This document shows positions 28,201-36,991 of a DNA stretch of 64,000 nt, piece after piece. This stretch comes from Phoronis australis. Lineage: Eukaryota; Phoronida; Phoronidae. Location of the stretch: NCBI GenBank assembly GCA_002633005.1, contig NMRA01000664.1, forward strand, positions 62,001 to 126,000, written 5' to 3'. A program made the translations under genes and the position numbers. Below the pieces are notes generated by a model. The model ran no database searches and was not told where the DNA came from. It was given only the letters and a program-made list of their open reading frames with translations. Numbering within the stretch: the stretch's first letter is position 1; each line of letters starts with the position of its first letter.

Positions 28201-31200
28201 ATCTCTCAGTAGCCAGTTGATAATGATAAATAATTTCTCCAGGCTGTGGTTTTCACGAACTTTCTGTGAAAATTTGGACTTAGCTTTTTACAATGTTTGC
28301 CTATCTAACTGAACTTTCGATAAGCAAAGATTCCAATTGACGATTACCAATCTACAGTGGATCTTAAATAAGGCAAGAAAACATATTTAATGCAGAGTTA
28401 CATCGCACTGATTGATCATTCGTGTTTTAAACAACTCCAAACATCCTGAGCAACTGAACATTCCGAATACAAAGGTACATTTAGAATTGGTTATTCGTGT
28501 TGCTCATTTCAAGACGATTAACGTACTCCTATTTTCTGTACGCAATAATTTGAGCCAATAAGTCTACGGTTGATGCAGAATTGAACCCATGTGAGTCTGA
28601 CGTCGGAAGTCCAATTTTAAATTCAATAATTATTTTTCCAGAACTGAGAATCACCGACGAAGTTAATTTCTCCCTTCCACTTCAGCTCGGAGACGGGTTT
28701 GACCAACAATTTGGAAGTTAATAATTGACAGATATTCCCGTTAGTTTATTTTCAGAGGAGATTCGAATATTTTCAGAAAAAATGGAGTGACTATATCACT
28801 CTTGTCTCTCTGATGATTTCAAGAACGAATTATTAAACTTCAAATTCCATGGAAATGGGTAATTTAAGGTTAAAATTGAAAACATATACAAAGGTATGAT
28901 ATTCACAATTGTAAACTATAATATGATCAATTGAAATATATGTTTTGTATACTTTTGAAAGCATAAATGTCTACACAAAGAATAGGGTTATACCACAAAG
29001 GTTGTTACAAAACACCATCTACGTCACACAAATTCATAAATTCGGATAATATATAAAAATATCCCTGCAAAAATATTCTGACTAGGGTTAGCACTTTGAA
29101 GGAAAAATGCCAATTAAAAACAAATATTTTTGCGTTGCGAATAGATTCACACAAAATAATTAGTCACGTTGAAGCGTGCCATTATATTTTTTCAAGAATC
29201 TACGAATCCAAGTCACTTTAATTAGTAGGTTTAACAAATGATGCAATATGGACCACATGCCGGCTTCCTTCATGAGATTTCTGCACCATGGTCTGTATAG
29301 AGACACTATCAATAGAGATTCTCTGTTAATGTTTCAATGCATCTGAAAGAGGAAGTGTGTAAAAGAGGTGAATCAGTTTTGGCAATTAAAAGAGTTGAAA
29401 AACGCTATCTTACCAGACCTGAATCAAATCATTTTCAGCAATTTTAATACCATTTCTAGCCCCGTTACATTTTTGCGTGGTAGTTTAAATGAATCGTGTC
29501 CTGTAATTTGACAACACAAAAGGTAACTCCAAGGGATGTGGAGTGGAATCACAACAAACTTTATCACGACAACATATCTTGGAACCAATTTATACACAAA
29601 CAGTTTCGTCAATATTGGATGTCAAACCAGAACCCTTAACAAACTGATCGAGAAGGTCGAGTTGTGATATTCACGAATCATTAAGTAAGAAGGCCTTGTC
29701 GTCTGCATATCGCATCAATTTGTACTCCAATGAGACTATTTTTATGAATTTAACATCGTCGCATTTCGTCAGCGTGGATGCCGTAATTTCATAATACAAC
29801 AAAAGGTGACGGGGGTCCATCTCCTCGTCTACAAACTCGGCAAATGTTAAAATAGATATTATAGGTGGCGTTACTTCATGCTCGTACTGTAAATCAGATT
29901 AAAATTATATCTGGGCCCGGTCTCCAATCTTTTTACTCGAAATGGAACACGAAATTAGGTTTGGCATTTTCTACTCTACCTTTGGACGAACTCAAGATAA
30001 GTGTCTATTATTCTATGCTCGAGTACACAGATACGTAGAATACTTATTGCCCTTAGTTCACAGTTTGTAAACCCAATATTAAAGTAATAAGTTCGAGTTT
30101 TAACTCGAAATTTCGAGTTTTTACTCGAGTTTGTAGCACGAATATAAGGGTCTTCAAGGGCAAACTTGAACTAGGAACTCTTATGCAAAAACAATAATGT
30201 ATTCGAGCACAGTCTGATAACCAATTATCTTAAGTTCGCACAAAAGGAGCAGAGAAATTGCCAAAAATAGTTTTGAGTTCGTTTCGAGTACAAATATTAG
30301 AGACCGGGCCCTGGACACATGCGTTAACACTGCAAACGTGAATCATTGTACAAACAACTCAAAGCAGTGATAATATAGTTACTCACATGTACATCGACAT
30401 GAAACTTGACAAATAAATACACGGGCACTTTTTCTTAGTTACTTAAATTCGTACATCTATGTTCGTAAATCTTTTCAAACTACAACGCCAAAATTTCCGT
30501 AAAATACTGCCACACGATTTTAACACCCAAAAATGCCGCGTTAAACTTTCGTGAAAATGCTTTAAGTAGGCTGCTGATGGTGGTCTAAGCCCAGATCTGA
30601 AAAGATGTTAGAGGTACTACGATTTTCAGCATTCAGCCCTGGGCATGGATCGATGCGTCTAAAAGGAAAAACATGCATTTGTAATTGTCGCATTCGTTGT
30701 CTACATGTAATTCTCTTCATTAATCGCTGGTCGTCCTAAAGCGTCTCTCGACAAAATAACATGAAACAATGAAATTAAGCTTCCATCGCTGGCCACAATC
30801 GATCAGTACTCCGTAAATTGAAAACCGGGAATTCATAGTGCAAACCCTCGGTATCACAGTGGCTACCTTAAAATTTCAGAGTCGAGAGCTTCAACACAAG
30901 AATGCATGAGCACCCGATGGAGAGGATATTTAATGTATTTTATTCCTTACTTTCTGTGTTGAAACGGTTCCTAATTCAAGATGATTTGAGGACTTCGAAA
31001 GTTGTGACGTTTTGTTGCTCATGTGCACACCCAGCCTAAAATATAGGGGGCCTCGATGTTTTCGATATGCGGAAATTTTACTGTAAGAAATCAACGAGGA
31101 CTAAAAAAAAACGGGGCCACAAGGTTCAGGCCCACGAATTGTGGACTTTTGTACCGTTTACTCGAAATTCTGTCTCAGTTAGTCGGACCTTTTTGCCGAA

Positions 31201-34200
31201 TTCGCTAAATTGGTTTGCTCATTCGAGCCCCCCCGAGANCCCCCCCCCCCGGGTGCGCCCATGTTGTTGCTTAAGAGGAGGTTTTCCTACAAAAAGAAAG
31301 CTGGGACCAATTATATAACGGAATGTGGTCCAGCTCATCAGTTCACTAACTAAACGTAACCCGGGTTTATATTCGCTTTTGTTGAGCTATGCGTGTTAAA
31401 AATCCTACCCTTCTACTCCACAGGCGAATTGATTACAAAATGCAAAAAGGTGCCATTTCTAGTTCCTGCAAAGCAAGGTCAAGGCACCGAGTCTGATCTG
31501 TGTAATTGAAAAATGCATGAAATTATCAATTTGTCGTCCAAATGCGCAATTTTTGACTCTTGGATTTAAATTACAAATCTCAAGATTTTGAGTAAAAACT
31601 CTAAATTGTTTAGAGTTTAGTTCGTACTCAAACTAAAACATATAACACTGCGTTCATATCTTGCTAACGTCGATTAGAAAGTCATTCTGTCCACCATAGT
31701 ACACTGGACCATATGTTATCTGGAGATCAATCAAAAGTTGAATGGTATTGTCAAACAACTTTCAGAGTTTGGTTTCCAGTACAAAAATTAATCTCCGAGT
31801 CCGAATCTCACGTCCAAAATTTATATTTAGTAACACCGATTCTCATTTTATAAGTGTAATAAACGCAGACGTAAACATGAAGTTTATGGATTTCACGTTT
31901 TAAATCACGAAACAATGATTGACCCATTACCGGATTGTTCTAAAATTCCGTCGATCCCCTGGATTCGTTGACTCCCACAACCCCCGATTCCCTTGACCCC
32001 CACGACACCCTCAACCCACGACAACCTCGCTCCACGACTCTCTCGACCCAGCGTACATGTATGCGAGGTCAACTAGATCTGACAATAGAATATGCGCTGA
32101 CTTGCAGGACCATCGATTTGGGTCGTGAGCTCGGTTGGATTTTCTCTGTTTCAAGTTTTTTTTCCAAATTAAGAGAGTCGATTCGGCAAGTTTGGAAGCC
32201 GAAGACAAAGAAAAAACGCGACCAAATCAAATCGACGACCTGCCAACCGGCCTAGTGTTATCGTCCCGTCTGGTCTTCAGTCAGAATGGCAGATTCAACA
32301 ATTTTGTGAGAGTAGGAGGAACCGGTGAATATGTAATTTTTTTAATACAGCTAACCATTAACTAAAAAGTATCGCAATGTTATGATGAGTAGACTGTAAA
32401 CGAGTATACAGCCGTAAGCAAGTAATAAAAATGTGATTAATTTAAATTCACGTTGAAGTACTACGTAGATCCTTCAATCTAGTGGAACGGGGCCGTTGGT
32501 AACCGCTCGTGTAACAATTTCCTTGAGAACGATAGCCCGCTCACAATTTCGCTATTTCAGATCATGTTCTCAGGCCACATTCTGTTTTACCCAGACTTGA
32601 GCCAAAGCAGACTCACGTTCAGGCATGTCTTATGGGGAAAGTCATTCAGCTATGTAATATGATAATGAACTGTGTAAAAGCGAAGAGACATCAATTGCCA
32701 CTGGTCGTGGATTGAGGGGGTAGTGGGTGGTGAGTCTTGGGGGTTGCAGGTCAACGGAGGTCGTGAAACGAGGGGATCGTGGAGTGTACGGGACGAGGGG
32801 TTTTAGAAGAACCCCCTTAACCAGCTTTACCGCTACTTACCCTGTGTGCTAAGCTTAAGTTGGTCACCACCACAGATGTACAAAGGTCTGTTAAGAAAGT
32901 CATTCAATTTAATGACACATCATTGTTCAATTGGAAAATTTATTGGAACGTTTTGATTACTCATAAAAGTGGAAGCTGTTCAGAGAAGAGATTAACTATA
33001 TGTATATATTCAACATAACCTCAATATAAATAACTTTTAAAGTGTTAAAGTGGAAACCTTTTGTTTTTTAAGTGTTGGTTCATGGATACATGATAACAGG
33101 CAAGTAAAATTTCGCAATATGAAATTTCTCTAAGTAATAAATGCGACTTAGTTTCGACAATGGATGTTTATTTTTGTTGTATCACAAAGGATATTTGCAC
33201 AGTGTCAGTGTGCCTGCAGCTGAAGTGGTTACTCTCTAAATATCCATGTCACAGATTAATATAAATTAGCACTGGTCATAGTCGGGAACACTTTGTTAGT
33301 AAAAAGCCACAAAAATATCAAGACATGATGTATTTTCATCATGCTTGAGGACGTCAATATTGTGCGTTGAGCGCGTGAGCCACGTTTCATCGTATGCGTA
33401 AAAAGTGGAGCGCAAACGTCCGGGAACCTGTCCAAAACAACCCTGAGGTCAAAGTAAACTCGGCTACACCACTGGAAGAGGTTACTGGTTTGGTTAGTGA
33501 AATCGCCTACAACAGAATTAGGGAAGTTAATATACTCGTAAATATCATGTTGTTTCCTCAGAATGGACGGTAAGACCCGAAAATTCTATGTTCACTTTTT
33601 TGTTTCCTTTCTCGGAGCCAGGAGGTGAATGTGTCAATCAAGTATCAGATGACAAATGCTGGTCTGGTAAAGTGTTGGGGCATTGCGCTTATATCATCGG
33701 TCTCTGCCATCGGTCCTGTAGCGGTTGCGGCGGTGATGCAGATAAAGGTAACATCATGTTGCTCCAGTCATTTAGGCTTACTATTTTATGCTTGTTAGCG
33801 ACGATGATGAAGTATGCAATGCTGTTTTTCAAGAAGATGAAAATGGAGATGCTGTTAATGGTGCTGAGATTGTTGGAGATGATGGTAGTGTTTGGCGACT
33901 GACTCAACGCCAGAAATTTGTAACATTCTTGATCCGCTAGGTGACGCTTAGCGCTATGTCCCTAACCAATCATAACAAAGCATAGTAAGGTTAAAGGTCA
34001 GGAAGCTTGGGCACTAGTCACCGTGAGCCCGATTGAAGTCAGTATGCAATACTTCTCAAGTTTACAATAACACTACAGTGTTTGGGATTTCTGGAATTTC
34101 ACAGTCTACAGTATGACAGTGCTAGCTGGGTCATTGGGGTCACAGCTCTCTGTTAACTTGTAGGCCTACATGTACACATAACCATAACATAAGTCAGTGA

Positions 34201-36896
34201 GTTGAACGCCATCCAGCCGCTTGTGCTTGCATTAAGCGGGCTGCCAAAGTGCTTTTTTATTAATCTTCAAATGTTTGCCAATACACATTTGTGTCCGGAA
34301 TCAACTCCAATGTAACAGTATTGAATTAAGACGAAGGACAACGTTCTGTTGACCACAAAAACGAAACAACATTTTGAAGATAACTAGGATCAACTACTCA
34401 CGGGCGAAAAAACCTGCATAAAACTGTATAAAATCCGACTTTTTTCCAACTTCGAAAGTATTTCTAAACTCATACCGGATGAGAAAATGAACATAACAGT
34501 TTCTTACCGATTTTGAGCTATAATCTCTCATCTATACAGAGTGCAAATTCCATTGCAAGACAGCCAGGCGATCGGCAACATTTCATCTCACAGAACTATA
34601 CGTGGATCCATTTTCTGAACACAAGGGACGTGGAAAATTTTTCGAAACACAGCATGAAATTTGGATCAGCAACCTCTGATTACTCCTGGTAATCACCTAG
34701 GCTATCGACAAATTCGATGGCAAACTGAATTCAGCCACAAACTTGACTTCAAAATGAGCTATGCGCTCAAATATTGGCTTCTGGACGATCGTTAACAGAG
34801 GCCTGAACGGGGCAAACTTCAAACTTCAAGAGACTTGGAAAAGTTTTCACCAATGACGCTGATATTTGGCAGTAACAAGTCTTAACATAAACTCTATGCG
34901 ACAGGTTAGCGGCAAATTGTGTAGTTATCTCCCCTCACTTATAAATTCCTGATTATAGCCTGCTCTTGTGTATTTCTTATGGAGGGCTGCTGGCAAGAAT
35001 TAGCGCATGCGCAGTAGTGCATGTTACAAATTTCTGGCGTTGGATTGGTTCAGTCTGTACTGCTCTGTTTATGAACGCGCATGCCAGTTATATCGATGGT
35101 GGTGTCTGTGAATCTATTGCATGCAATCGTGAAGCAGATTTTTAAAGTCTAACTGGTGTCGGAAAGTTTCCTCCAGTAATTGGTCGCGGGTATCAATTTG
35201 CAATAGGCTGGCCAGCAAAGTAGAAGCGATTTGGAAATAATATCAGCTTTACTTATGAGTGCCCTGGCGCAGGTTTTAAGGATATACTAATCATTTCCAA
35301 TACTAACGGGGAAGCAGTTTGAGACATGAGAGGCAATGACGGAATAACCTGGTTGATTCGGTAAATACTGTATATATATGTGTGTGTGTGTAACCGGTAT
35401 TTGCAGCTACACAGGTGAACACAACCAGTCCAGTCGTCTAAAAATTGAGTATGTCCACGGCTTCCCTGCTTCATGCCATCAGTGATATTTCTGCTTTAGG
35501 TAAAGATTGTCTAGACAACTCTGTTGTATGCAAAGCAAAGAAGTTGACTGGACTGTGCGATTATGAACCAGAGCGGATGGTAAAGTACTGCAAGAAAACG
35601 TGCGGATTTTGCGACCAAAGCAATTTTGAAGAGGCCGTGAAAATTTCGAAGACACGGTGCGTTTGCCTTGGTAATTTTGAAAATTATTCGTCATTAATAT
35701 TTAACAATGATGATCTAATGTCTCGATTTGGGGACAGCTATTCTGATCAACCTAGGCTAGACAGATGATTTAACAAGTATCCAAAAATTTCCAGTGGATT
35801 CCTAACTAACATGTGGCCGAGATTTCTATTTCCCACATAATATTGTTTTTGTGATAAAAAAACAAAGCAATGGACCTTGCTTGGAATAATACAGCACCGC
35901 ATTCATTCTCTGTTATTTACCCAAAATGCAACAAATGCTGTGACTGATCTCAATGGGGGAATCAAGAATTGGTCGGACTTCAAACACAAATCAAGCTCAT
36001 GAATTATCCCGGACTGAACCAAAGTCGAAGCAAATTGGGCATGCTCAAAAGAAGACATATACAACGCCATGCTCGAAAGTCTAGCAGGAACAATTGCCCC
36101 CATACATGTACATGTATCGGTTAGCTAGTTGTGTACAACGTAAACCAAAAATAGTCAGAATGAAAACCCCTTTCCCCGGTCTCAGATCAGTCGCGTGCGA
36201 GATTTCTGGAGTCGACCGAAAGTTGGAGGCATCCCGAACAAACGGCAAATCGTATTTGACTTCTACCTCGTAATGTCATATTGAAGTACCTATGTATACA
36301 AATTGATTACTGGAATGCAATAGTCACATGCAAATTTCTAACGAAACATCTGAGTGCATATGCAATGTTAAAAACACTTTGGTCAACCCAGTTTGACTAC
36401 TCTGTGGTTTTGTTTTATTTTACTTACTCAAGCATGAAACATTCAAACGTTTGTGATTTAGCTTGTGCAAAGACGACCTAGAGTCTGAATTGACCAACCT
36501 GGAGAGATGTAAAGATTTTTACAAAGACGGTCAGTGTGCTCGAAACAAGTGGGTGCGTGATCATTGTAAAAGAACTTGTGGAAGATGCGTGGAATGTAAG
36601 TGAATGGAGGAACCAACACAATATCAACTGTTTTGTGCAGCACAGCCAGTTGATTTAGACGTGAATACATGATACTGATAACAGCAAATCATCGTTATAT
36701 TCCGCCTGTTAAAGTTCAATTGTGATTAGATCAAAAATAATGTTTTTATATTTTGTTTAAGAGCTAAAAAACACTTTATTGACTGCAATACCTCGGGTGT
36801 CATCATGCAGGGTAGTTCAAAAGCTCCCTTATATAAATAACTAATTTTTGATTTACAGCATTTTCCCAGGTTTTAGGTGCTGACGTGTTTAGATAA
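294..36896 (+). CDS. Astacin metalloprotease with EGF-like and ten ShKT modules (gene span, partial)
   Basis: Span of a multi-exon gene whose exons are listed separately. Order: astacin catalytic domain (two exons found, the 5' signal/propeptide exons lie before the window), EGF-like exon, then eight exons with ten ShKT domains, then a candidate terminal exon. Astacins are secreted or membrane zinc endopeptidases. ShKT modules at the C-terminus are known in invertebrate astacins and are thought to mediate binding. Support is the zinc motif [13 protein letters not shown], the Met-turn SIMHYG, and splice phases that fit from exon to exon: phase 1 from the EGF-like exon on, except one phase 2 junction. 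The exon with the end of the catalytic domain was not found; it must begin in phase 0 and end in phase 1. Introns are 0.5-8 kb and filled with repeats. That all exons belong to one transcript is inferred from order, strand and phase. Confidence 0.72.
1548..1885 (-). repeat. Dispersed ~340-bp repeat, copy 1
   Basis: Its reverse complement aligns along its length with 19555-19925. Shared blocks include CAATGACGTCA, ACGCAGTCTGTTCAGCAGTTC and the end block with TTACGGATTTAT and CCGTAGCCTA. The copies have diverged in the gaps between blocks. No coding capacity; probably a non-autonomous element. It lies between the two astacin exons. Confidence 0.7.
2101..2307 (+). CDS. Astacin catalytic exon 2 (zinc site and Met-turn)
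   Basis: Acceptor ...ttgatattccag ends at 2100 and donor gtaagt starts at 2308; 69 codons, phase 0 at both ends. It encodes the full astacin signature [20 protein letters not shown], with three zinc His, the catalytic Glu and the family-specific HEHSRPDRD extension. The Met-turn SIMHYG lies near the end and supplies the Tyr zinc ligand. All catalytic residues visible here are intact, so the enzyme should be active if transcribed. The open frame extends upstream of the acceptor by chance only. Confidence 0.88.
2308..5315 (+). other. Intron sequence
   Basis: AT-rich sequence downstream of the Met-turn exon. I found no splice-flanked exon resembling the end of an astacin domain, and no recognisable mobile element. 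Confidence 0.5.
5316..5933. other. Assembly gap (618 N)
   Basis: A run of 618 N. The right edge is tRNA-like SINE sequence and the left edge is pyrimidine-rich, so a repeat probably caused the break. The missing last catalytic exon of the astacin could lie here. Confidence 0.99.
5934..6001 (-). mobile_element. tRNA-derived SINE head, cut by the assembly gap
   Basis: On the - strand the sequence has a pol III A-box-like TGGTGCAGTGG and, 40 bases on, a B-box-like GGTTCGAAAGC. The first 6 bases (GCCGCT) could pair with the last 6 before the gap (AGCGGC). The body and tail would lie in the gap. A true tRNA gene is unlikely because the T-arm does not close properly. Confidence 0.55.
6546..6697. 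mobile_element. Fold-back palindromic MITE (~150 bp)
   Basis: The two halves are near-perfect inverted repeats. Outer arms read ACATGTTCTCAGTCGTTA and its complement. Inner arms around GGATTATCACC and GATAATTC flank a short GC-rich loop (CGGGGCTGACGCCCC). Nearly the whole element could fold into one hairpin. Flanks are AT-rich, so a target duplication cannot be called with confidence. Confidence 0.75.
7789..7925 (+). repeat. Dispersed ~130-bp repeat, copy 1
   Basis: Aligns with the reverse complement of 50410-50535. Both contain CATAACTAATAC, an AGTTTAAAT block and CGGAAGTACAATTCATTCAG. Not coding. Confidence 0.6.
10405..10575 (+). repeat. AT-rich microsatellite (TA)n and (TGTATA)n
   Basis: A TA dinucleotide run passes into TGTATA and TATGTA hexamer-like repeats, ending just before the EGF-like exon acceptor. 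Both open frames through it are artefacts of the repeat. Confidence 0.9.
10585..10710 (+). CDS. EGF-like / Cys-rich linker exon
   Basis: The acceptor cag ends at 10584, directly after the microsatellite. The frame reads [19 protein letters not shown] and continues to a sixth Cys. This C-x5-C-x-D-G-G...C-x-C pattern is typical of the EGF-like segment that follows the catalytic domain in many astacins. It ends one base into a codon at donor gttgtc (a weak donor). The next exon at 11097 starts with the two complementary bases. Confidence 0.7.
11097..11246 (+). CDS. ShKT domain exon 1
   Basis: Acceptor gtttctag ends at 11096 and donor gtaaat starts at 11247; phase 1 at both ends. Six Cys in ShKT spacing, ending [10 protein letters not shown] (the C-x3-C-x2-C tail is diagnostic). 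A short Gly/Ser/His-rich linker follows. Confidence 0.85.
11760..14545 (+). pseudogene. Decayed YqaJ-type nuclease / SWIM zinc-finger transposon ORF
   Basis: Three fragments of one ancient coding region lie in an intron. Fragment 1 (about 11785-12115) is a readable protein frame with one stop. Fragment 2 (about 12485-12660) contains [12 protein letters not shown], a SWIM-like C-x-H motif. Fragment 3 (about 13938-14545) carries [15 protein letters not shown], then SSVDGLVS and, in another frame, PIEIKCPF. These are the W..R.G..TAS.FG, G.S.DGL and EIKCP hallmarks of YqaJ-like recombinase nucleases, found in viruses and in animal DNA transposons. Stops, frameshifts and a 1.2-kb interruption, including the repeat at 12847, show it is dead. 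Which transposon superfamily carried it is not clear. Confidence 0.72.
12847..12975 (+). repeat. Dispersed ~125-bp repeat, copy 2
   Basis: Same orientation as the copy at the window start, with a few small indels. It lies inside the broken YqaJ element and may be one of the insertions that split it. Confidence 0.75.
14930..15960 (-). pseudogene. LINE retrotransposon, 3' end of ORF2 (decayed)
   Basis: On the - strand, frames joined by small shifts read like the C-terminal part of a non-LTR reverse transcriptase. There is a [10 protein letters not shown] block, a [13 protein letters not shown] block, a zinc-knuckle [10 protein letters not shown]...HVFVEC, and a C-terminal [14 protein letters not shown]. 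Several stops and frameshifts are present. The 3' flank (14940-14990) carries AC-rich simple sequence, as a LINE tail can. Confidence 0.68.
15961..19388 (+). other. Intron sequence
   Basis: Apart from the CA repeat I see no exon or element I can name. Short open frames (16919, 17228, 18134) have no splice context or family resemblance. Confidence 0.45.
16205..16248 (+). repeat. (CA)n microsatellite
   Basis: Nearly pure CA dinucleotide repeat. Confidence 0.95.
19389..19520 (+). CDS. ShKT domain exon 2
   Basis: Acceptor ctttctag ends at 19388 and donor gtgtgt starts at 19521; phase 1 at both ends, 132 nt. Six Cys, starting [11 protein letters not shown] and ending CPQACGWCD. Asp after the first Cys spacing (GDYEC) is the common ShKT form. 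Confidence 0.85.
19555..19925 (+). repeat. Dispersed ~340-bp repeat, copy 2
   Basis: Inverted partner of 1548-1885, starting 35 bp after a ShKT exon. It shares the same ordered blocks in the opposite orientation. Both copies begin near AAAGGAG and share the block ACCTGACA. Confidence 0.7.
20042..20150 (+). repeat. Imperfect tandem duplication (~70-bp period)
   Basis: The block TGTTATCC(T/C)GGC..GTGGCTCGGAA..ATCAA occurs twice, at about 20046 and 20115. The 63-codon open frame across it has no splice context and is probably incidental. Confidence 0.5.
22397..22608 (+). pseudogene. THAP-domain relic A
   Basis: The frame starts [12 protein letters not shown], the C-x4-C start of a C2CH THAP zinc finger. 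It continues to a Trp in DKQWH. After a frameshift near 22525 it reads [11 protein letters not shown], the C-x2-H closing pair of the same motif. The sequence therefore encoded a whole THAP domain, now broken. Such domains occur in P-element-like and other DNA transposons and in genes derived from them. It sits in an intron of the astacin gene. Confidence 0.68.
23505..23771 (+). CDS. Double ShKT domain exon 3
   Basis: Acceptor tatttcttcag ends at 23504 and donor gtacga starts at 23772; 267 nt, phase 1 at both ends. Two complete six-Cys ShKT modules are fused in one exon with only a short spacer. The first ends [10 protein letters not shown] and the second ends [10 protein letters not shown]. 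Confidence 0.88.
24491..24847 (+). other. Unassigned 118-codon open frame
   Basis: A 357-base open frame from an ATG, just before the 33-bp minisatellite. No recognisable domain, signal peptide or splice context. It is long for this base composition, so a single-exon gene cannot be excluded, but I would not call it one. Confidence 0.15.
24896..25372 (+). repeat. 33-bp minisatellite, ~14 copies
   Basis: The unit contains ATACATGTACTGTACGTATT followed by TACGAYAGAAGAC, 33 bp long. Fourteen units are recognisable; unit 11 has an extra 11 bp (internal duplication of CTGTACGTATT). Because 33 is a multiple of 3 and the unit lacks stops in several frames, long repetitive open frames appear on both strands. 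It lies in the intron between two double-ShKT exons. Confidence 0.95.
26138..26375 (+). repeat. Dispersed ~240-bp repeat, copy 1
   Basis: Aligns with 34756-35010 in the same orientation. Shared blocks include TGCGCTCAAATATTGGCTT, TTTGGCARTAACAAGTC, GGCAAATTGTGTAGTTATCTC and a shared end near GGCTGYTGGCA. Non-coding. Confidence 0.75.
26821..27087 (+). CDS. Double ShKT domain exon 4 (atypical first module)
   Basis: Acceptor cttatttcag ends at 26820 and donor gtaagt starts at 27088; 267 nt, the same length and phase as the double exon at 23505, so the two probably arose by exon duplication. The first module has five Cys in place but reads [14 protein letters not shown]: the expected C-x2-C end is replaced, and the sixth Cys comes later. 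The second module ends [11 protein letters not shown], with one extra residue before its last Cys. Confidence 0.85.
27617..27760 (+). CDS. ShKT domain exon 5
   Basis: Acceptor cgaattttag ends at 27616 and donor gtaaag starts at 27761; phase 1 at both ends. Six Cys; the core reads [12 protein letters not shown] and the end reads [10 protein letters not shown]. It is most like exon 6 at 33622 (shared SD-x-KCW and CSGCG), so the two are probably recent relatives. Confidence 0.85.
29913..30311. mobile_element. Long fold-back element (~400 bp)
   Basis: Ends are exact inverted repeats GGGCCCGGTCTC / GAGACCGGGCCC (one base differs just inside). The arms stay complementary, with mismatches, nearly to the centre. 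The centre is a tight palindrome of ACTCGAAATTTCGAGT type flanked by GTTCGAGTTTT and AACTCGAG. The whole element could fold into one hairpin. No open frame and no clear target duplication. Confidence 0.72.
31930..32820. repeat. Inverted pyrimidine/purine-rich arms (possible TIR element)
   Basis: The left arm (about 31945-32050) is rich in CGACCCCC, CACGACA and CAACCC. The right arm (about 32700-32815) is its rough reverse complement (GGGGGTTG, GTCGTG, GAGGGG). TTCTAAAA occurs at the outer left edge and its complement near 32800. The core is unique sequence without a clear gene. Confidence 0.4.
33622..33747 (+). CDS. ShKT domain exon 6
   Basis: Acceptor ...ctcggagccag ends at 33621 and donor gtaaca starts at 33748; phase 1 at both ends, 126 nt. 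Six Cys; SDDKCW core and CHRSCSGCG end, close to exon 5. The region between the third and fourth Cys is shorter than in the other modules. Confidence 0.84.
34756..35010 (+). repeat. Dispersed ~240-bp repeat, copy 2
   Basis: Direct repeat of 26138-26375, about 75 % alike by eye with small indels. Both copies lie in introns between ShKT exons. Confidence 0.75.
35500..35656 (+). CDS. ShKT domain exon 7
   Basis: Acceptor tctgctttag ends at 35499. Six Cys, ending [10 protein letters not shown], followed by an acidic/Lys linker. Two donors are possible: gtgcgt at 35657 (phase 2) and gtaatt at 35671 (phase 1). The next exon at 36462 is open only when entered in phase 2, so 35657 is preferred. The donor at 35671 would need a different partner. 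Confidence 0.8.
36462..36595 (+). CDS. ShKT domain exon 8
   Basis: Acceptor gtgatttag ends at 36461 and donor gtaagt starts at 36596. Entered in phase 2 it encodes six Cys starting LCKDDLESE and ending HCKRTCGRC. It leaves in phase 1. It is the last ShKT module found in the window. Confidence 0.78.
36775..36780 (-). promoter_or_regulatory. Poly(A) signal AATAAA for the - strand gene
   Basis: AATAAA on the - strand, about 130 nt after the predicted stop. This position suits a short 3' UTR and supports exon x as terminal. It lies inside the last intron of the convergent + strand gene. Confidence 0.5.
36859..36896 (+). CDS. Candidate terminal exon of the astacin gene
   Basis: A good acceptor (aatttttgatttacag) ends at 36858. 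Entered in phase 1, as the previous donor requires, it encodes [11 protein letters not shown] and stops at TAA (36894-36896). Short and without homology, so its support is phase and acceptor only. Confidence 0.4.
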
Positions 36897-36909
36897 TCCT
36901 TCCACACGA

Positions 36910-36991
36910 CTATCGATCTAAGTTTGTTTGCTTTTCGTATCTAACAAGCCAAGATCTTTTTAAATCTCCTAATTCATATTTTGACATCATG
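36910..36991 (-). CDS. Unidentified gene, terminal exon x
   Basis: Acceptor gcagaatattttag, then MMSKYELGDLKRSWLVRYEK and six more residues to TAG (stop codon at 36910-36912). The text is clearly protein-like, and the C-terminus is basic and amphipathic. Confidence 0.62.

Larger units (their letters stand above)
27761..33621 (+). other. Large intron
   Basis: About 5.9 kb without a recognisable exon. It contains the long fold-back element at 29913 and the inverted pyrimidine/purine arms at 31930-32820. A single N at 31239 sits inside a C homopolymer. Confidence 0.5.
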
